This document shows, in pieces, positions 63,601 to 64,000 of a stretch of DNA of 64,000 bases; positions within the stretch are counted from its first letter, which is position 1; every line of letters starts with the position of its first letter. The translations under genes and the position numbers were made by a program. Origin of the DNA: Leptospira bouyouniensis (lineage in GTDB: Bacteria > Spirochaetota > Leptospiria > Leptospirales > Leptospiraceae); NCBI RefSeq assembly GCF_004769525.1, contig NZ_RQFT01000003.1, positions 620,001 to 684,000 on the forward strand. Direction: 5' to 3'. The notes under the pieces were generated by a model. It was given only the letters and a program-made list of their open reading frames with translations, ran no database searches and had not been told where the DNA came from.

Positions 63601-64000
63601 TAAAATGCCTCTTGTTCGACTGGTGCTTCTTCTTCCATGGTTTTGGCACGGGATCTATCCGTTCTAGGGAAGGAACCTGGTGGGAATGCTGCCTTAAACA
63701 CTTCTCTTGCTGCAGGCGCCGCTGATGCCGCACCACCTACACCATATTCTACGAAGGCAGCAACTAATATTTGTTTTTCGACAGGCGCATTCACAGGTGC
63801 ATACCCAATAAACCAAGCGTGATTGGAAGATGATGCACCCCTACGCCTTGTTTGAGCCGTTCCTGTTTTTCCTGCAATTTCAGGTAAGGTTGGAGAATTC
63901 AAAACTCCAGATGCAGTTCCTGAATAACCAACTAAATATAATCCTTCTTTTAAGGCTTCCACTGTGGATTTTTTGAGTGGGATATCACGTAAGATTGTTG
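63600..64000 (-). CDS. mrdA: Penicillin-binding protein 2, C-terminal part
   Basis: Open frame continues off the right edge; 133 codons are visible. The transpeptidase motif KTG is in [15 protein letters not shown], with the surrounding [14 protein letters not shown] and the C-terminal [11 protein letters not shown] block of class B PBPs. The upstream [10 protein letters not shown] segment confirms that the frame extends past the GTG at 63962. Partner of RodA in elongation. The C-terminal tail is rich in Ala/Glu ([17 protein letters not shown]). Confidence 0.9.
   Translation of the reverse strand, partial: TILRDIPLKKSTVEALKEGLYLVGYSGTASGVLNSPTLPEIAGKTGTAQTRRRGASSSNHAWFIGYAPVNAPVEKQILVAAFVEYGVGGAASAAPAAREVFKAAFPPGSFPRTDRSRAKTMEEEAPVEQEAF

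Overview
The window is bacterial, AT-rich, and reads as a chromosome segment of a Leptospira, most likely a saprophytic species. The basis is gene content and style rather than a database match: loose leptospiral lipoprotein signals, a 7TMR-DISM/SpoIIE phosphatase, DUF3147, DUF2721 and DUF3703 small proteins, a class I fumarase beside a class II one, crotonyl-CoA carboxylase/reductase, an unusually long RodA, and many hypothetical secreted proteins with no obvious relatives outside spirochaetes. I see no rRNA, tRNA, insertion sequence, prophage or CRISPR array.

Layout. 1-8.2 kb holds small hypothetical and DUF proteins, two methyltransferases, TrmO, a GH18-like protein and the Fe-S fumarase. 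8.2-16.8 kb has FumC, a P-loop kinase, a VapBC pair, an RRM protein with a clear terminator, SlyD, a Na/Pi cotransporter and a 7TMR-SpoIIE phosphatase. 16.9-21.4 kb is a metal-linked locus: a small Cys/His-rich protein, then a tightly coupled operon of an MbnP-like lipoprotein, an MbnH-like di-haem enzyme, an unknown lipoprotein and an outer-membrane barrel. 21.5-25.8 kb has Ccr, a VOC protein, an MDR oxidoreductase, DUF2721 and DUF1858 proteins and a PTPS homologue that seems to be the PTPS-III (FolB-replacing) type. 25.8-27.9 kb is an operon of three tandem TRL-like lipoproteins and a beta-barrel.

28-35.9 kb has a REC-PAS-PAS-HWE kinase, then a FabR/DesT-type TetR regulator diverging from a ferredoxin-reductase plus fatty-acid-desaturase operon, with matching palindromes in front of both units. 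A large acyl-CoA dehydrogenase and a dienelactone hydrolase-like lipoprotein diverge from a region with two more palindromes. 35.9-41.9 kb is a CzcCBA-type efflux operon headed by a second small Cys/His protein and preceded by a Fur-box-like sequence. 42.2-51.2 kb has acetoacetyl-CoA synthetase, a secreted hypothetical, and a 1,973-residue surface protein (Ig-like repeats, NHL propeller, LamG domains) coupled to a cytochrome c lipoprotein.

51.5-64 kb is largely housekeeping: CysK, a GlpT-type transporter, a GH43-like protein with a basic tail coupled to pirin, ManA with a DnaJ-like protein, an anti-sigma antagonist, RibF, RodA and the C-terminal part of PBP2. Themes that link genes are metal handling (16.9-21.4 and 35.9-41.9 kb), membrane-lipid adjustment (29.9-33.0 kb) and acyl-CoA metabolism (Ccr, AACS, acyl-CoA dehydrogenase). 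Several genes start at TTG inside a TTGA overlap with the preceding stop codon.
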